Assembly (NCBI RefSeq): GCF_010747415.1
Contig: NZ_JAAGNZ010000001.1
Location: 744,001 to 808,000 of the forward strand
Direction: 5' to 3'
DNA length: 64,000 nt
Source: Spirosoma agri
GTDB taxonomy: Bacteria; Bacteroidota; Bacteroidia; Cytophagales; Spirosomataceae
Shown: positions 24,965 through 33,993 of the stretch, piece after piece
Layout of the letters: each line of letters opens with the position of its first letter
Numbering within the stretch: the stretch's first letter is position 1
Notes under the pieces: generated by a model
What the model saw: the letters and a program-made list of their open reading frames with translations, nothing else
What the model was told of the DNA's origin: nothing
Databases searched by the model: none
Translations under genes and position numbers: made by a program

Positions 24965-26626
24965 TTATTTGCCTCCTTTCAAGATCGACGTATAGCGACC
25001 CATATCTTTGAAGAGGGCAAGTGCGGCTTTTAATTCGGGGTCGGTGGCGAAAGAGGCTTCTTTCAGCCCTTTCTGGAGGTAATAATGACCCGCTATTTCC
25101 TGCTCCAACAAAGTCCGGACTTCGGTTTTGAACGTCATCATGTCCGCGTCTTTGCTGTGCGAAACCTTTGTTTTCAGGGCTTTTAGCTGATCCTGAATCT
25201 GATCAAAGTATTTCTCTTTCTTTGCCGAGGCTTCCAGCGTGCCGAGGTCCTTTTCAACCTGTGTCGTGTAGTCATATTCCTTATCGGCGGACCACTTAAC
25301 AAAATCCTGGTATTCAGCGTCAGTCAGGTGAAACTCACGAGCGGGTTTGATCGTCGGGTGCTCTTGACGGTACTTCACGGCATAATCGAAAATCAACCCT
25401 TTGTTGGTCAGGCTCAGTGCAATCGGCGTTGGCGTCTGTGCATCGGTGACAACGTCGGGTAATACGCCACCCCCGTCGTACACCACCCGACCTGCTTTGG
25501 TTTTGAAAGCCGTTTTGAGCGAATCCGGAATCTTACCGACGCTGCCATCGGCGTTGCGGTGGCTATAATCAATGGCCTGAATGCAGCGGCCACTCGGAAT
25601 ATAATACTTCGCCGTCGTGATTTTGAGCTTCGTATTGAACGACAACTCCCGCGTTGTCTGCACCAGCCCTTTACCGTACGTCCGCTGACCGATCAGTACG
25701 CCCCGGTCGTAATCCTGAATTACACCCGACACAATTTCAGCCGCCGACGCGCTATGACTGTTTGTGAGCACAACGATCGGAATTTCGAGGTCGAGCGGTG
25801 TGTTCAGGGCCGTGTAGGTCTTGTTCCATTCCGTTACCTTTCCTTTGGTCGTTACCACCTCCGAATCTTTCGGAATGAAAATATTGCAGATGTCGATGGC
25901 CATGTTCAGCAATCCACCCGGATTCTCACGAACGTCGAGCACCAGCTTTTTCATGCCTTTTCCTTTCAGTTCCTGAAAAGCGGTCCGCACTTCACGCGAA
26001 GCCGTTGCCGTAAAGTCCTTAAGATCGATGTAGCCCACGTCTTCGGAAATCATACCGTAATAGGGCACGTTGGTCATCTTCACCACGTCGCGGCTGACGG
26101 TTAGGTCGAGGGGCGCTTTTTGACCGTACCGCTGAACGGTGAGCTTAACTGCCGTATTGGTCTGTCCTTTCAACAGTTTGCCCGTATCGGCATCCTTGCG
26201 GGTTTTTATATCGACTCCATCGATCTTAAGAATCTCATCCCCGATCTGGAGCCCTGACTTTTCGGCGGGGGTGCCTTCATAGATCATGAGGACGATGCTC
26301 TTGTTTTGCCGTTGTCCGATCAGCGCACCGATGCCATTGTAACGACCGGTGGTCATGGTCATGTAATCCTCAATTTCGTCTTCGGCAAAGAAGTTCGTGT
26401 ACGGATCGAGGGCTTTCAGCATACCGTCGATGCTGGTTTTCACCATCCGGTTTGGGTTGATCTCATCGACATAATACATGTTCAGCTCCTTGAACAGCGT
26501 AGCGTAGATATCGAGGTTACGTGCGATCTCGAAGAAGCGGTCGTCGGTTTTCATCGCCACCAACGACAGGCTTCCGGCTAGCGCACCGGCAAGGGCAAGG
26601 GATTTCCACTGTTTTTTCATAACCAT
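24965..26626 (-). CDS. Carboxy-terminal processing peptidase, S41 family
   Basis: 553 residues (ATG 26626, or 26620 two codons on). An N-terminal hydrophobic anchor (SLALAGALAGSLSLVAM) targets the periplasm. A PDZ domain follows (res. ~90-180; GIGALIGQRQNKSIVLMIYEG, GLQIGDEILKIDG), then the S41 protease core. The Ser is in TNSHSASAAE and the Lys in GQRTYGKGLVQT, the Ser-Lys dyad of CtpA/Prc proteases. A C-terminal helical region of about 150 residues completes it. Such enzymes trim periplasmic proteins and cell-wall hydrolases. It lies 19 bp after the membrane-protein gene and shares its orientation with rnpA and rpmH. Confidence 0.93.
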   Translation of the reverse strand: MVMKKQWKSLALAGALAGSLSLVAMKTDDRFFEIARNLDIYATLFKELNMYYVDEINPNRMVKTSIDGMLKALDPYTNFFAEDEIEDYMTMTTGRYNGIGALIGQRQNKSIVLMIYEGTPAEKSGLQIGDEILKIDGVDIKTRKDADTGKLLKGQTNTAVKLTVQRYGQKAPLDLTVSRDVVKMTNVPYYGMISEDVGYIDLKDFTATASREVRTAFQELKGKGMKKLVLDVRENPGGLLNMAIDICNIFIPKDSEVVTTKGKVTEWNKTYTALNTPLDLEIPIVVLTNSHSASAAEIVSGVIQDYDRGVLIGQRTYGKGLVQTTRELSFNTKLKITTAKYYIPSGRCIQAIDYSHRNADGSVGKIPDSLKTAFKTKAGRVVYDGGGVLPDVVTDAQTPTPIALSLTNKGLIFDYAVKYRQEHPTIKPAREFHLTDAEYQDFVKWSADKEYDYTTQVEKDLGTLEASAKKEKYFDQIQDQLKALKTKVSHSKDADMMTFKTEVRTLLEQEIAGHYYLQKGLKEASFATDPELKAALALFKDMGRYTSILKGGK

Positions 26627-26645
26627 ATGGCGTTCGGGAGCCGGT

Positions 26646-27662
26646 TCAGGCCGTTAGTTTATCGATAAATTCATCTTTGTCGTCAACGAACAGCGCAATT
26701 CGACGTACAGATCGCTGACTACCCAAAGGACCTCTTGCTTCAGTAAGATTCCAAAGAGTTAGCAGCACATTTGGCGTTGACAGCAAGGTGCCGTTCATTG
26801 TCTCTGGACTAGGCGTAGGCTTATCACGTATTGAATCTACTCGTTTGATGTGTTCTTTGCTAATGTATACTTGGCCGCGTAAGCCGAATCGTAGCAGTAC
26901 GTGGTCATTTCGAACAAGTACGGGTCTTTTGACAGAAGCTGTTAGATCGGCTACTAAAAATAAAAGACCGTATAACCCCACTAGGGTTGCTATCCAGGCT
27001 GCTGTCGGGTTCCAGCGATTTATCAGCAAGTGTATACCTGCTGTTTCGATCAGGCCAACCAGAATAATGCCTACAGTAAGTGCCACCTGACCTGATTTTC
27101 GGTATGTTGTAAAAACAGAATCAGCCTCTATTTTCTCAACCGGTGCCCACCATCCGAACAGGCTATAGCGAAGTACCGAGAGTTCACTTACTAAAATACG
27201 ATTGAGTGCAGTACGTCCTAGAACAGTATCGAGACTTGCCTGCATATTTATAACGAAATCAGGGTTAATTGCCTGCAACTGTCGATAGTGCCGGAGAATA
27301 TGCCGGATTTGTGTCAGCACATAGCCCGCAATTGTCAGCTCTACAACTAAAAGTCCGTTTCGTAACAGGCCAATCAGATGGAACTGATTCCGGGGCAGGA
27401 TAAGCATCGTTACTACCATCGCTCCCCCTAGAACGAACAGTAAACTTCGAATGGATAAACCGAACCGACGGACAACGAACAGATAAAAGAGTAATGGAAT
27501 GCCAACGATCAAGTCGAAAATAACGCCTGGTGCAAGTTGTCCAGCCCGTTGACTGAACGCAGCCGAACGCACTACGGCCATCTCTACAAAAACAGTCAGC
27601 AACGCTAGTCCGATAAACAAGGCAATCCAACGAAGTTTGACAAGGGGTAGGTGGATGGACAT
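26646..27662 (-). CDS. Unknown multi-pass membrane protein
   Basis: 338 residues. The first ~130 residues contain about four hydrophobic segments (LRWIALFIGLALLTVFVEMAV, VIFDLIVGIPLLFYLFVV, LLFVLGGAMVVTMLILP, LLVVELTIAGYVL). Two more follow at ~190-240 (ALTVGIILVGLIETAGIHLLI, ATLVGLYGLLFLVADL). A soluble C-terminal part ends in IALFVDDKDEFIDKL and contains HVLLRFGLRGQVYISKEHIKRVDSI, which resembles a PH-like strand pattern. I recognise no family. It has visibly lower GC than its neighbours and separates rnpA from ctpA. Confidence 0.75.
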   Translation of the reverse strand: MSIHLPLVKLRWIALFIGLALLTVFVEMAVVRSAAFSQRAGQLAPGVIFDLIVGIPLLFYLFVVRRFGLSIRSLLFVLGGAMVVTMLILPRNQFHLIGLLRNGLLVVELTIAGYVLTQIRHILRHYRQLQAINPDFVINMQASLDTVLGRTALNRILVSELSVLRYSLFGWWAPVEKIEADSVFTTYRKSGQVALTVGIILVGLIETAGIHLLINRWNPTAAWIATLVGLYGLLFLVADLTASVKRPVLVRNDHVLLRFGLRGQVYISKEHIKRVDSIRDKPTPSPETMNGTLLSTPNVLLTLWNLTEARGPLGSQRSVRRIALFVDDKDEFIDKLTA

Positions 27663-27705
27663 TTTTTAAAACGATAGAGAGATGCCACGTAAGGACCTAC
27701 CGAAA

Positions 27706-28101
27706 TTACATCTTTTTCAGGACTAATTTCATGCCCTTTTCTATTTCTTCAAACGAAATTATCTGCTTAGCGGTATACAAGAAGGCAATGTAGGCGGGTG
27801 ATAACTGATTCGGCTTGAGCAACGACTTATTCAGCCGGTACGCTTCGCGGACGCGCCGACGGATCAGGTTGCGATCGACGGCCCGTTTAAATATACGTTT
27901 TGGTACGGTAATGACGATGGCGGGGAGGAAGGGCTCATCGGGTGCGGGTGGGTCGGAGTGGGGCATGTAGAGCACCCGAAACGGAAAAAGGTAGAACGTC
28001 CGCACAGTCTGATTCGACCCGGTCGTACTACCCTTTTTAAATAACTCACCCAGAACTTTTTTGCTGCAAAGCCGCTCCGATTTGGTAAAGGTTTGCTGCA
28101 T
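27706..28101 (-). CDS. rnpA: Ribonuclease P protein component
   Basis: 131 residues from the second ATG at 28101 (MQQTFTKSERLCSKKVLGELF); ATG at 28131 adds ten unsupported residues. The signature RNLIRRRVREAYRLNK is present (res. ~80-95), preceded by AIVITVPKRIFKRAVD. The protein binds the catalytic RNase P RNA and helps mature tRNA 5' ends. A loop insertion (PHSDPPAPDEPFLP, about res. 55-68) is longer than in E. coli. It follows rpmH by 72 bp in the conserved rpmH-rnpA order. yidD and yidC do not follow. Confidence 0.95.
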   Translation of the reverse strand: MQQTFTKSERLCSKKVLGELFKKGSTTGSNQTVRTFYLFPFRVLYMPHSDPPAPDEPFLPAIVITVPKRIFKRAVDRNLIRRRVREAYRLNKSLLKPNQLSPAYIAFLYTAKQIISFEEIEKGMKLVLKKM

Positions 28102-28173
28102 ACTACTCGTTAATTGACAGTCAGATGCCATCAGGTCAAGCGAATCGGCCGACTGTCGACTAACGACCGGGTA

Positions 28174-28341
28174 CTACAGTTTAAAGCGTTCGCCTTTTTT
28201 CTCGTCCGAAACGGTCAGTTTGTGACGACCTTTAGCCCGGCGGGCGGCCAACACTTTACGGCCATTGGCGGTTGACATCCGTTCGCGGAAGCCATGCTTG
28301 TTTTTCCGCTTACGGTTCGATGGTTGGTACGTTCTTTTCAT
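28174..28341 (-). CDS. rpmH: 50S ribosomal protein L34
   Basis: 55 codons that spell the nearly invariant L34 start [20 protein letters not shown], then [20 protein letters not shown], and a short family-variable tail ([14 protein letters not shown]). L34 is one of the smallest proteins of the large ribosomal subunit. Its size, strongly basic composition and position ahead of rnpA make the call firm. The promoter upstream is consensus-like. Confidence 0.97.
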   Translation of the reverse strand: MKRTYQPSNRKRKNKHGFRERMSTANGRKVLAARRAKGRHKLTVSDEKKGERFKL

Positions 28342-28383
28342 GATATATCTTCCCTAAAACCTTTGTTTTTCCAAATGAGTCCG

Positions 28384-28414
28384 CAAAGATAGAAGAATGC
28401 CTTGATTTTACCAA
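28384..28414 (-). promoter_or_regulatory. Consensus Bacteroidota promoter of rpmH-rnpA
   Basis: On the minus strand TTG (28412-28414), a 20-bp spacer, then TATCTTTG (28384-28391). Exact -7 match and good spacing. The predicted leader is about 36 nt before the rpmH ATG. Confidence 0.7.
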
Positions 28415-28618
28415 GACCGTTTTCGGAAAAACGTTTTATCTATAAGCGAGTTAGGGAATAGAATACGGGCAAATGAGGATAATGCTGATAAATGAGTACT
28501 TTGATACCAGGAAAATTTATTTGTTCTGAATCACAAAGCAGGATCAGGTTCGTTCGTGCTTCGATGCGCTCCGTAACCCCGTACCTTCGTTTCTATAATC
28601 GCCCAATTTGAATCACCT
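28415..28618. promoter_or_regulatory. Upstream region of the M61 peptidase gene
   Basis: No gene. A TACCTTCG at 28582-28589 fits the -7 consensus loosely, and the ATG at 28619 would then have a leader of about 25 nt. The -33 element is not clear. Confidence 0.35.
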
Positions 28619-30181
28619 ATGCATTATCGTCTGTCTGCCGATCCTATTTTACCCCACTATATCGCCGTTGAAGCCCAGCTGACTGGTATTCAGCAGCAAT
28701 CGGAGATCGAGTTGCAGTTGCCTGCCTGGCGGCCTGGACGATATGAGTTGCAGCAATTTGCCAAAAATATTCAACGGTTCGAGGTGATCGATGCCACTGG
28801 CCAGCCATTATCCGTTCGCAAAATCACGAAAGATCGCTGGTTGGTCGAAACCGACGGGGCTACCGAACTAACGGCCCGCTACAACTATTATTCGCTGCTG
28901 CCAACACCGAATCTGCTCAATGCGGGCAGCAGTTTTATCAGCGAAACGTTGCTTTACGTTAACCCGGTCAATCTGTGTTTGTATGCGGAAGGGCGCATTG
29001 ATGAGCCCTGTACGCTCGAACTAGCCATCCCCGATGGATGGACGATAGCTTGTGGCCTGGAACAGCTAAACGCTAAAACGCTACAGGCAGCTGACTTTTA
29101 TGAACTGGTCGATTCGCCCCTGATCGCAGCCCCCGTCATTCAACACGTTCAATACGACATAAACGGCGTTGCGTTCCATGTCTGGATTCAGGGCGGGCGA
29201 CGAACCGATGGGGAAACAACCTTTGATCATGACCGGATTGTCCGCGATTTCAGTCGGTTCTCGGCAACACAGTTGGCGCTCTTCGGGGAATTTCCCGAAA
29301 AGGACTACCACTTTCTGACCCTTGTTTTGCCGACGCCTTATTATCATGGTGTCGAACACCGCAACTCGACGGTACTGGTGCTCGGTCCGAACGATGAAGG
29401 CGAAGGGTTGTACCTTGACTTATTGGGCGTATCGTCGCACGAGTTATTTCATGCCTGGAACATCATCCGGATTCGACCTGTCGAAATGCTGCCGTACGAC
29501 TTTACGAAGGAAAATTATTTTCAGACCTGTTTCGTCGCCGAGGGTGTAACCACGTATTACGGCGATCTGATGCTTCGGCAGTCGGGCGTGTTTGACGATG
29601 AAGCGTATCTGAAAGAACTTCAGGTGCTGTTCAAACGGCATTTCGAAAACAACGGCCGGGCTTTTCAGTCGCTGGTCGAATCATCGTGGGACCTGTGGCT
29701 GGATGGCTACGATAAGGGCGTGCCAGATCGTAAAGTATCGGTCTATCATAAAGGAGCCATTGCCGCTTTGATCCTGGATTTACACATTCGAAAAGTAACG
29801 GATCATGCCCGCTCGCTGGACGACGTGATGCGAATCATGTGGCAGCAGTTTGGCAAACCGTTCATTGGCTATACACTAGACGATTATCGCGCGGTGACCG
29901 AATCGGTAGCGGGCGAATCGCTGGATTGGTACTACGATCTGTGTATTCTGGGTAATCAGCCGCTCGAAGCCAAACTGAATGAGTACCTGGGCTGGGTAGG
30001 GCTGGCCGTGACGTACGAAGAACCCAGTTCTGAATCCATTGGCGGGGTACGCCTGCTGGAGCTAGATGACGCGATGGGTAATCAGCACCGGGCTCGCTGG
30101 TTTAAAGGGGAGCTTACGGAGCAACCGCACGAAGGACCTATTCCGGACGAACAAGCCGGTAAGCAAGTCGTGGCAAAATAA
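28619..30181 (+). CDS. M61 family metallopeptidase
   Basis: 520 residues without a signal peptide, so probably cytoplasmic. The zinc motif HELFHAWN is visible (His274, Glu275, His278), with the downstream EGVTTYYGDLMLRQ segment that provides the third ligand and is typical of M61 (glycyl aminopeptidase-like) enzymes. The N-terminal ~170 residues form the beta-rich domain common to the family. Many M61 enzymes are around 600 residues and carry a PDZ domain; here the C-terminus ends in a short charged tail without one. The substrate is not predictable. An amidase gene follows after 48 bp. Confidence 0.9.
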   Translation: MHYRLSADPILPHYIAVEAQLTGIQQQSEIELQLPAWRPGRYELQQFAKNIQRFEVIDATGQPLSVRKITKDRWLVETDGATELTARYNYYSLLPTPNLLNAGSSFISETLLYVNPVNLCLYAEGRIDEPCTLELAIPDGWTIACGLEQLNAKTLQAADFYELVDSPLIAAPVIQHVQYDINGVAFHVWIQGGRRTDGETTFDHDRIVRDFSRFSATQLALFGEFPEKDYHFLTLVLPTPYYHGVEHRNSTVLVLGPNDEGEGLYLDLLGVSSHELFHAWNIIRIRPVEMLPYDFTKENYFQTCFVAEGVTTYYGDLMLRQSGVFDDEAYLKELQVLFKRHFENNGRAFQSLVESSWDLWLDGYDKGVPDRKVSVYHKGAIAALILDLHIRKVTDHARSLDDVMRIMWQQFGKPFIGYTLDDYRAVTESVAGESLDWYYDLCILGNQPLEAKLNEYLGWVGLAVTYEEPSSESIGGVRLLELDDAMGNQHRARWFKGELTEQPHEGPIPDEQAGKQVVAK

Positions 30182-30229
30182 CAGATCGAACAACCGACCA
30201 GGATCATCTACCCATTCCCCCAGCCTGCT

Positions 30230-31744
30230 ATGCAACCGTCACCAACGCCTGTACTTACGTTCGATGAATACGTCAAGCACGATGCAACGGCTCTCGCTCA
30301 ACTCGTTCGTTCCGGTGAGGTTACGCCTGCCGAACTACTCGAAACGGCTATCGCCCGTGCTGAAACGGTCAATCCGCAGTTGAACGCTATCGTCACACCT
30401 TTGTACGAAAAAGGGCGCGAGCGGGTCATGAATTTGCCTCCATCAGGAGCGTTTCGGGGTGTTCCTTTTTTGTTAAAAGACCTGGAGTTCGACTGGGGCG
30501 GCACACCCATGAAAATGGGAAGTAGGGGTTACCAGACGCACGTGTCAGCGGAGGATAGCGAAACCGTTCGGCGATTGAAGGCGGCTGGTCTGGTTTTTTT
30601 CGGTAAGACCAACACGCCCGAATTTGGTCTGACCCCCTATACCGAATCCAAACTATACGGGCCGGCCAGAAATCCGTGGAAGCTAACGCATTCGCCGGGT
30701 GGATCGAGTGGTGGGTCAGCCGCAGCCGTGGCAGCAGGCATCGTACCGGCGGCTACCGCGTCGGATGGTGGCGGGTCCATTCGGATTCCGGCGTCGTGCT
30801 GTGGCTTGTTTGGTTTGAAACCCTCACGGGGACGGGTGACACTTGGTCCGCGCTTTGGTGAGTTATGGAATGGAGCCGTGGTTGGTCATGCGGTGACGCG
30901 TAGTGTGCGCGACAGTGCCGGATTATTGGACGCCGTTGCTGGTCCATTGGCGGGTGATCCGTACGGAATTGCGCCACCGGAACGCCCGTTTGCGGACGAA
31001 GTAGAGCAGGAGCCGGGTAAACTGCGCATTGCCTTCTCAACGCAAACGCTCATTGCCTCACAGCCCGTCGATCCGGCGTGTATAAAAGCGGTGCAGGAAA
31101 CGGCTAACTTGTTGGAGAGCCTGGGCCATACGGTTGAGGAAATACCACTGCCATACGAGAAAACCATTATAACGGAAGCCTTCTTTGTGAATGTGCTGAG
31201 CGAAACGGCGGCAACGCTGCGCGAACTGGGCGACTACCTGGGCCGACCCGCTCGGCGCGACGATGTTGAGCTAAACACCTGGGCGCAGGCAAGGCTCGCT
31301 GAAGGGTTCTCGGCAGCTGACGTAGCCTACCAGAAACGGCGCTGGAATTCGCTCAATCGCAGTATGGGCCGCTTGCACGAAACGTATGACCTGCTCCTGA
31401 CGCCTACCTTACCACGACCACCCATTGCCATCGGAACCTTTCAGAATACGGCCTCGGAGCAGCGACTACTTAAACTGGTCGATTCGCTGGGGGCGCTCAA
31501 ATACCTGAACGGTAGCAAAACGGTAGATGATCTGGCCGAACGTTCGTTGGGGTATATTTCCTTCACGGTCATTACTAACATGACTGGTCAGCCTTCGATG
31601 TCGGTCCCGTTGCACTGGTCGCCCGATGGGTTGCCCATTGGTGTTATGTTCGCGGCCAAACTCGGCGATGAAGCTACCTTGTTCCGACTGGCGGGTCAGC
31701 TGGAACAAGCCAAGCCGTGGTTTATGAAACGCCCCGCCATTTAG
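30230..31744 (+). CDS. Amidase-signature enzyme (GatA/6-aminohexanoate-hydrolase-like)
   Basis: 504 residues. The Ser-cisSer-Lys triad can be read: Lys83 in FLLKDLEF, Ser159 in [10 protein letters not shown] and Ser183 in [10 protein letters not shown], with the usual 24-residue gap between the serines. The pattern [12 protein letters not shown] follows. Such enzymes hydrolyse small amides; despite the resemblance to GatA there is no gatB or gatC nearby, so a role in tRNA amidation is unlikely. It lies 48 bp after the M61 peptidase and may share its transcript. Substrate unknown. Confidence 0.9.
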   Translation: MQPSPTPVLTFDEYVKHDATALAQLVRSGEVTPAELLETAIARAETVNPQLNAIVTPLYEKGRERVMNLPPSGAFRGVPFLLKDLEFDWGGTPMKMGSRGYQTHVSAEDSETVRRLKAAGLVFFGKTNTPEFGLTPYTESKLYGPARNPWKLTHSPGGSSGGSAAAVAAGIVPAATASDGGGSIRIPASCCGLFGLKPSRGRVTLGPRFGELWNGAVVGHAVTRSVRDSAGLLDAVAGPLAGDPYGIAPPERPFADEVEQEPGKLRIAFSTQTLIASQPVDPACIKAVQETANLLESLGHTVEEIPLPYEKTIITEAFFVNVLSETAATLRELGDYLGRPARRDDVELNTWAQARLAEGFSAADVAYQKRRWNSLNRSMGRLHETYDLLLTPTLPRPPIAIGTFQNTASEQRLLKLVDSLGALKYLNGSKTVDDLAERSLGYISFTVITNMTGQPSMSVPLHWSPDGLPIGVMFAAKLGDEATLFRLAGQLEQAKPWFMKRPAI

Positions 31745-31811
31745 CGTACGTAGGTTGGACGACCACGTCCGATAACCACTAGTTTATGATGGGTAAATGG
31801 CGTCAATAAGC

Positions 31812-31837
31812 AGCCCCAGCTTCGAGAAGCTGGGGCT
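31812..31837. terminator. Hairpin between convergent amidase and acyltransferase genes
   Basis: Perfect 11-bp arms AGCCCCAGCTT (31812-31822) and AAGCTGGGGCT (31827-31837) with a CGAG loop. No T-run on either side, but it is well placed to end both transcripts. Confidence 0.65.
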
Positions 31838-31842
31838 AACTG

Positions 31843-33027
31843 CTATACACGTACGGGTTGCGGTTTGGCAACTGGTTTGTCGTTAGGAGCAAAGCGATCT
31901 TTCAGTTTCAGGAACTGCTTCTCGAAGTATTCGTAGGAAAGCCAGGCCAGCAGGGTTGTCAGGGCATAACTCGTCACGTAGAGAATGATCGAGAAACCCA
32001 GACTGTACGGCAGAAACTGGCGGATAACGTACAAGCACAGAACAATCGCAATCGGGTGATACATGTAAAGCCCGTACGAAATCTTGCCCATGAAGTTGAA
32101 CAGCGGCTTTTCCAGGTCGATGACCGAGTTCGGATTAGCCGCTAAGTTCATTAACAGAAAGACGAAAAAGAGCGCATAGCCTTCGTAGTTCAATCCCGGA
32201 ATCCGAACGCCCGTTGCGAGCAGAACTGCCAGAATCGCGTAGACTACCCACTGAACCGATTTACGGTAGAGCACGTCCAGAACAGGGCTTTTCTTGAAAA
32301 CCAGATACGCGCCGATGCCACCAATCGCCATCGTGCCGATCCGGAAATGGGCCAGAAAATCCGACACCAGCAGCATCGTTGTTCCCGCTTCGGGAGCTGT
32401 TGATCCGGGGCCGTAGCGGAGCCAGAAGAAGCCACCCGCCATAACGAGGGCAATACTTGCCAGCACCAGCAGCGTTCGGCGCGGACGCAAACTACCGATG
32501 AGCCATGGCCAGATCAGGTAGAACTGTTCCTCCACGCCAATCGACCAGGTATGCGAACACAACGGCATTTCGTGGTAAAACGTCAGCGCGATATTGGGCA
32601 TCACCAGGCCGAACAAGGCCAGTTTGGGCCAGAAATGGTCATTGGCAAATTCCGACACGCCCGGAATGTATAGCGCTGGAATGTGCGGAAAGACAAAGAA
32701 GCTCAGGCCAATGATCCAGAAGTATAAGGGCCAGATCCGCAATATGCGCCGGACGTAGAAATTGCCAATATGAATCCGGCCTGACGACTGCTTTTCGGCC
32801 AATAGCAGGTAGGTGATCAGAAAGCCGCTCAGTACGAAAAACAAAGCAACGCCCAGACGCCCGGCCTGATAAACGACCGGGTGCTCATTGGTATGTGTGA
32901 AGGTGTCGGTATAACCGAAAGTCGTTTTGAACTGCTCGATGTGGTGAAACACCACCGACGAGGCTGCCAGAAAACGAACTCCGTTAAACCCACGAAAGTA
33001 GACGGCAGAGGGGTTGTTGGCCGACAT
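31843..33027 (-). CDS. Acyltransferase 3 family membrane protein (OafA/YrhL-like)
   Basis: 394 residues. The diagnostic start is present (YFRGFNGVRFLAASSVVFHHIEQF), with the catalytic-type His of the family at the end of the first helix. It is followed by about ten hydrophobic segments and the conserved SHTWSIGVEEQFYLIWPWL. These proteins transfer acetyl or other acyl groups to extracytoplasmic sugars such as O-antigen, exopolysaccharide or peptidoglycan. The C-terminus is short and basic. No polysaccharide cluster is adjacent, so the acceptor is open. Confidence 0.92.
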   Translation of the reverse strand: MSANNPSAVYFRGFNGVRFLAASSVVFHHIEQFKTTFGYTDTFTHTNEHPVVYQAGRLGVALFFVLSGFLITYLLLAEKQSSGRIHIGNFYVRRILRIWPLYFWIIGLSFFVFPHIPALYIPGVSEFANDHFWPKLALFGLVMPNIALTFYHEMPLCSHTWSIGVEEQFYLIWPWLIGSLRPRRTLLVLASIALVMAGGFFWLRYGPGSTAPEAGTTMLLVSDFLAHFRIGTMAIGGIGAYLVFKKSPVLDVLYRKSVQWVVYAILAVLLATGVRIPGLNYEGYALFFVFLLMNLAANPNSVIDLEKPLFNFMGKISYGLYMYHPIAIVLCLYVIRQFLPYSLGFSIILYVTSYALTTLLAWLSYEYFEKQFLKLKDRFAPNDKPVAKPQPVRV

Positions 33028-33149
33028 AGTAACGAATACGATTCAGCCGTAAAATTAACAAAAAAAGTAACCTTGGTCACCAAACCCGCAACGAGAAAGC
33101 AAGGGTATTAACATCGTATTGAGTAATCGGCTTTTCTGATGCGTAAACT

Positions 33150-33770
33150 CTACGACGAGAAACCGCGACTACGACCACCAAAGAAACCACTGCGCCCGCC
33201 CGATGGCCGTGTCGTGCGGACAACGCGGGAGGTGCGGACATTCTCGCGAAGCTGCTGTGACCGATCGTAGGTAGCCGCATTGGCGTAGACACCGGAACCG
33301 TAACGACGTTCATCATTACGATATTGCGGAGCGGTGGAGCGACCCAGCATATAGCCTAACCCCCCCCAAAGCAATACGTTGGCCAGACCATTGTGATGCT
33401 GGGCTCCGTACGCACCCGGATTGTTCAGATATGTGTTCGTCGATTTGTCCGATTCGACCAGCTTTTTGGCCGCTTCCACGCTAAGCGTATCGCGGTGACC
33501 GTCGAAATAGTTGACAATAGCACCCGCCTTGTCGGGTTCGGCCTGCACTTCGTCGGTGATCTTAAAGTTGCCGGGTGCTGTTTCGGTGATGAACGTCCGG
33601 ACGCCACGTTTAAAGCTCGTTTCGGTTTGTTCGGTCTGTTCCTCGTCAGATCGGTTATTGCCGCAACTTTGGAGTATGGACGCACCATTGAGCAGGGCCA
33701 TACTTAATGTGGCACTAAGGGTAATATCTTTAACGCGCCGAAGAACGGCATGCTTGCGGAGCGGTGTCAT
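33150..33770 (-). CDS. Putative lipoprotein with Arg/Gly/Ser-rich C-terminus
   Basis: 206 residues. The N-terminus is basic, followed by a hydrophobic stretch and SILQSC, a plausible lipobox. The middle contains EVQAEPDKAGAIVNYFDG and LLWGGLGYMLGRST, a short hydrophobic glycine-rich segment. The end is low-complexity and basic (TRPSGGRSGFFGGRSRGFSS). I do not recognise a family. The overall design (lipid anchor, single glycine-rich hydrophobic stretch, disordered RGG-like tail) suggests an envelope protein. It is encoded between the acyltransferase and trehalase genes on the same strand. Confidence 0.75.
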   Translation of the reverse strand: MTPLRKHAVLRRVKDITLSATLSMALLNGASILQSCGNNRSDEEQTEQTETSFKRGVRTFITETAPGNFKITDEVQAEPDKAGAIVNYFDGHRDTLSVEAAKKLVESDKSTNTYLNNPGAYGAQHHNGLANVLLWGGLGYMLGRSTAPQYRNDERRYGSGVYANAATYDRSQQLRENVRTSRVVRTTRPSGGRSGFFGGRSRGFSS

Positions 33771-33919
33771 AACAGGAGACGTTTAGAACTGCTAAACTAC
33801 CGCACCCTCCATTGGGTTGCAAGAAGATAGGGATAAACCGTTGTGATACTAAACCAACGGTCACTGGAACGGACAGCTACGCGTACCGGGAAAACTAGCT
33901 GTCGCCGTGCGGTCCCTTT
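33771..33919. other. Gap between lipoprotein and trehalase genes
   Basis: No gene seen. It has short inverted segments (GGACAGCTA ... TAGCTGTCG) and is probably the lipoprotein promoter region. Confidence 0.35.
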
Positions 33920-33960
33920 GTGACTTTCTCAAAACCACACGCGCGATTTGAAAAAGTCAC
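33920..33960 (-). terminator. Hairpin behind the trehalase gene
   Basis: Arms 33920-33933 (GTGACTTTCTCAAA) and 33947-33960 pair at 13 of 14 positions with a 13-nt loop. It lies 33 bp after the trehalase stop codon. Confidence 0.55.
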
Positions 33961-33993
33961 TAAAGAACACGCCAGTCAGATGGTATCGGCCTG

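Noticed and set aside
25559..26104. 181-codon plus frame
   Set aside because: It lies wholly inside ctpA on the other strand; composition is that of a shadow.
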